Assembly (NCBI RefSeq): GCF_040436345.1
Contig: NC_133237.1
Span: 19,597,749-19,661,748, forward strand
Length of the DNA stretch: 64,000 bases
Direction of reading: 5' to 3'
From: Pagrus major
Taxonomy: Eukaryota > Chordata > Actinopteri > Spariformes > Sparidae
Shown here: one piece after another, positions 63,989-64,000 of the stretch
How positions within the stretch are numbered: the stretch's first letter is position 1
How the letters are laid out: the number at the start of each line of letters is the position of its first letter
The notes under the pieces: model-generated
Databases searched by the model: none
The model's input: the letters and a program-made list of their open reading frames with translations, nothing else
Told to the model about the DNA's origin: nothing
Made by a program: the position numbers and the translations under genes

Positions 63989-64000
63989 GCGGGTATAGCT
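63989..64000 (+). tRNA. Start of a further tRNA-Cys copy, cut by the window edge
   Basis: The last 12 bases, GCGGGTATAGCT, match the tRNA-Cys 5' end with one change at position 2. They follow the module signature ATTCAACAGAGCTAA at 63960. Whether this copy is intact cannot be seen. Confidence 0.7.

Larger units (their letters stand above)
62335..64000 (+). repeat. Tandem array of diverged tRNA-Cys-bearing modules
   Basis: Four related modules begin near 62365, 62690, 63190 and 63715. Each holds a GGGCTCCGCTGG-type segment (62406, 62726, 63232, 63756), then GTCCTTTTCC-like, AAAGG(A/G)CGACTT-like and TGGTTCTGTGTAA-like segments. The last three have ATTCAACAGAGCTAA (62905, 63379, 63960) 23-44 bases before a tRNA-Cys. 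The first module lacks a tRNA. The array continues beyond the right edge. Confidence 0.8.

Overview
The window is vertebrate nuclear DNA, almost certainly from a ray-finned (teleost) fish. The evidence is spliced genes with GT-AG introns, vertebrate protein families, long (CA)n microsatellites, and fish-type non-autonomous DNA transposons and Tc1 remnants. Four protein-coding genes can be supported: cacnb1 (minus strand, 5' end only), rpl19 (plus, complete), an alpha-2,8-sialyltransferase of the ST8SIA6/ST8SIA7 type (plus, complete) and gjc1/connexin 45 (minus, complete). In addition there are tRNA-Cys(GCA) genes, tRNA-Cys pseudogenes and fragments.

Layout. 1-12995: first two coding exons and long introns of cacnb1, with an intact tRNA-Cys on the opposite strand inside intron 1. 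12996-18272: spacer between the divergently transcribed cacnb1 and rpl19, with interspersed repeats. 18273-21142: rpl19, six exons, TOP-type start. 21200-29060: spacer with a broken Tc1 transposase, a pile-up of hAT-like repeats, a MITE and a long CA tract. 29695-37149: sialyltransferase gene, seven coding exons, preceded by a purine-rich leader and carrying a MITE in intron 1. 37150-43300: spacer with a 1-kb hAT-like element interrupted by a second element, and a degenerate minisatellite. 43316-46505: gjc1 with its single coding exon and a long presumed 3' UTR. 46506-57986: apparently non-coding DNA upstream of gjc1, containing a strong 59-nt hairpin. 57987-64000: a tRNA-Cys region that ends in a tandem array of tRNA-bearing modules and runs off the window edge.

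The genes do not form one pathway. cacnb1 encodes a calcium-channel subunit, rpl19 a 60S ribosomal protein, the sialyltransferase acts in the Golgi on glycoconjugates, and gjc1 makes gap junctions. cacnb1 and rpl19 are also neighbours, head to head, in human 17q12 (from memory), so that pair is ancestral synteny. I found no clear undescribed biological system. The signals most worth a second look are the modular tRNA-Cys array, the tRNA-Cys inside cacnb1, the hairpin at 51723-51781 and a 26-bp palindrome holding an RFX X-box at 2965-2990.
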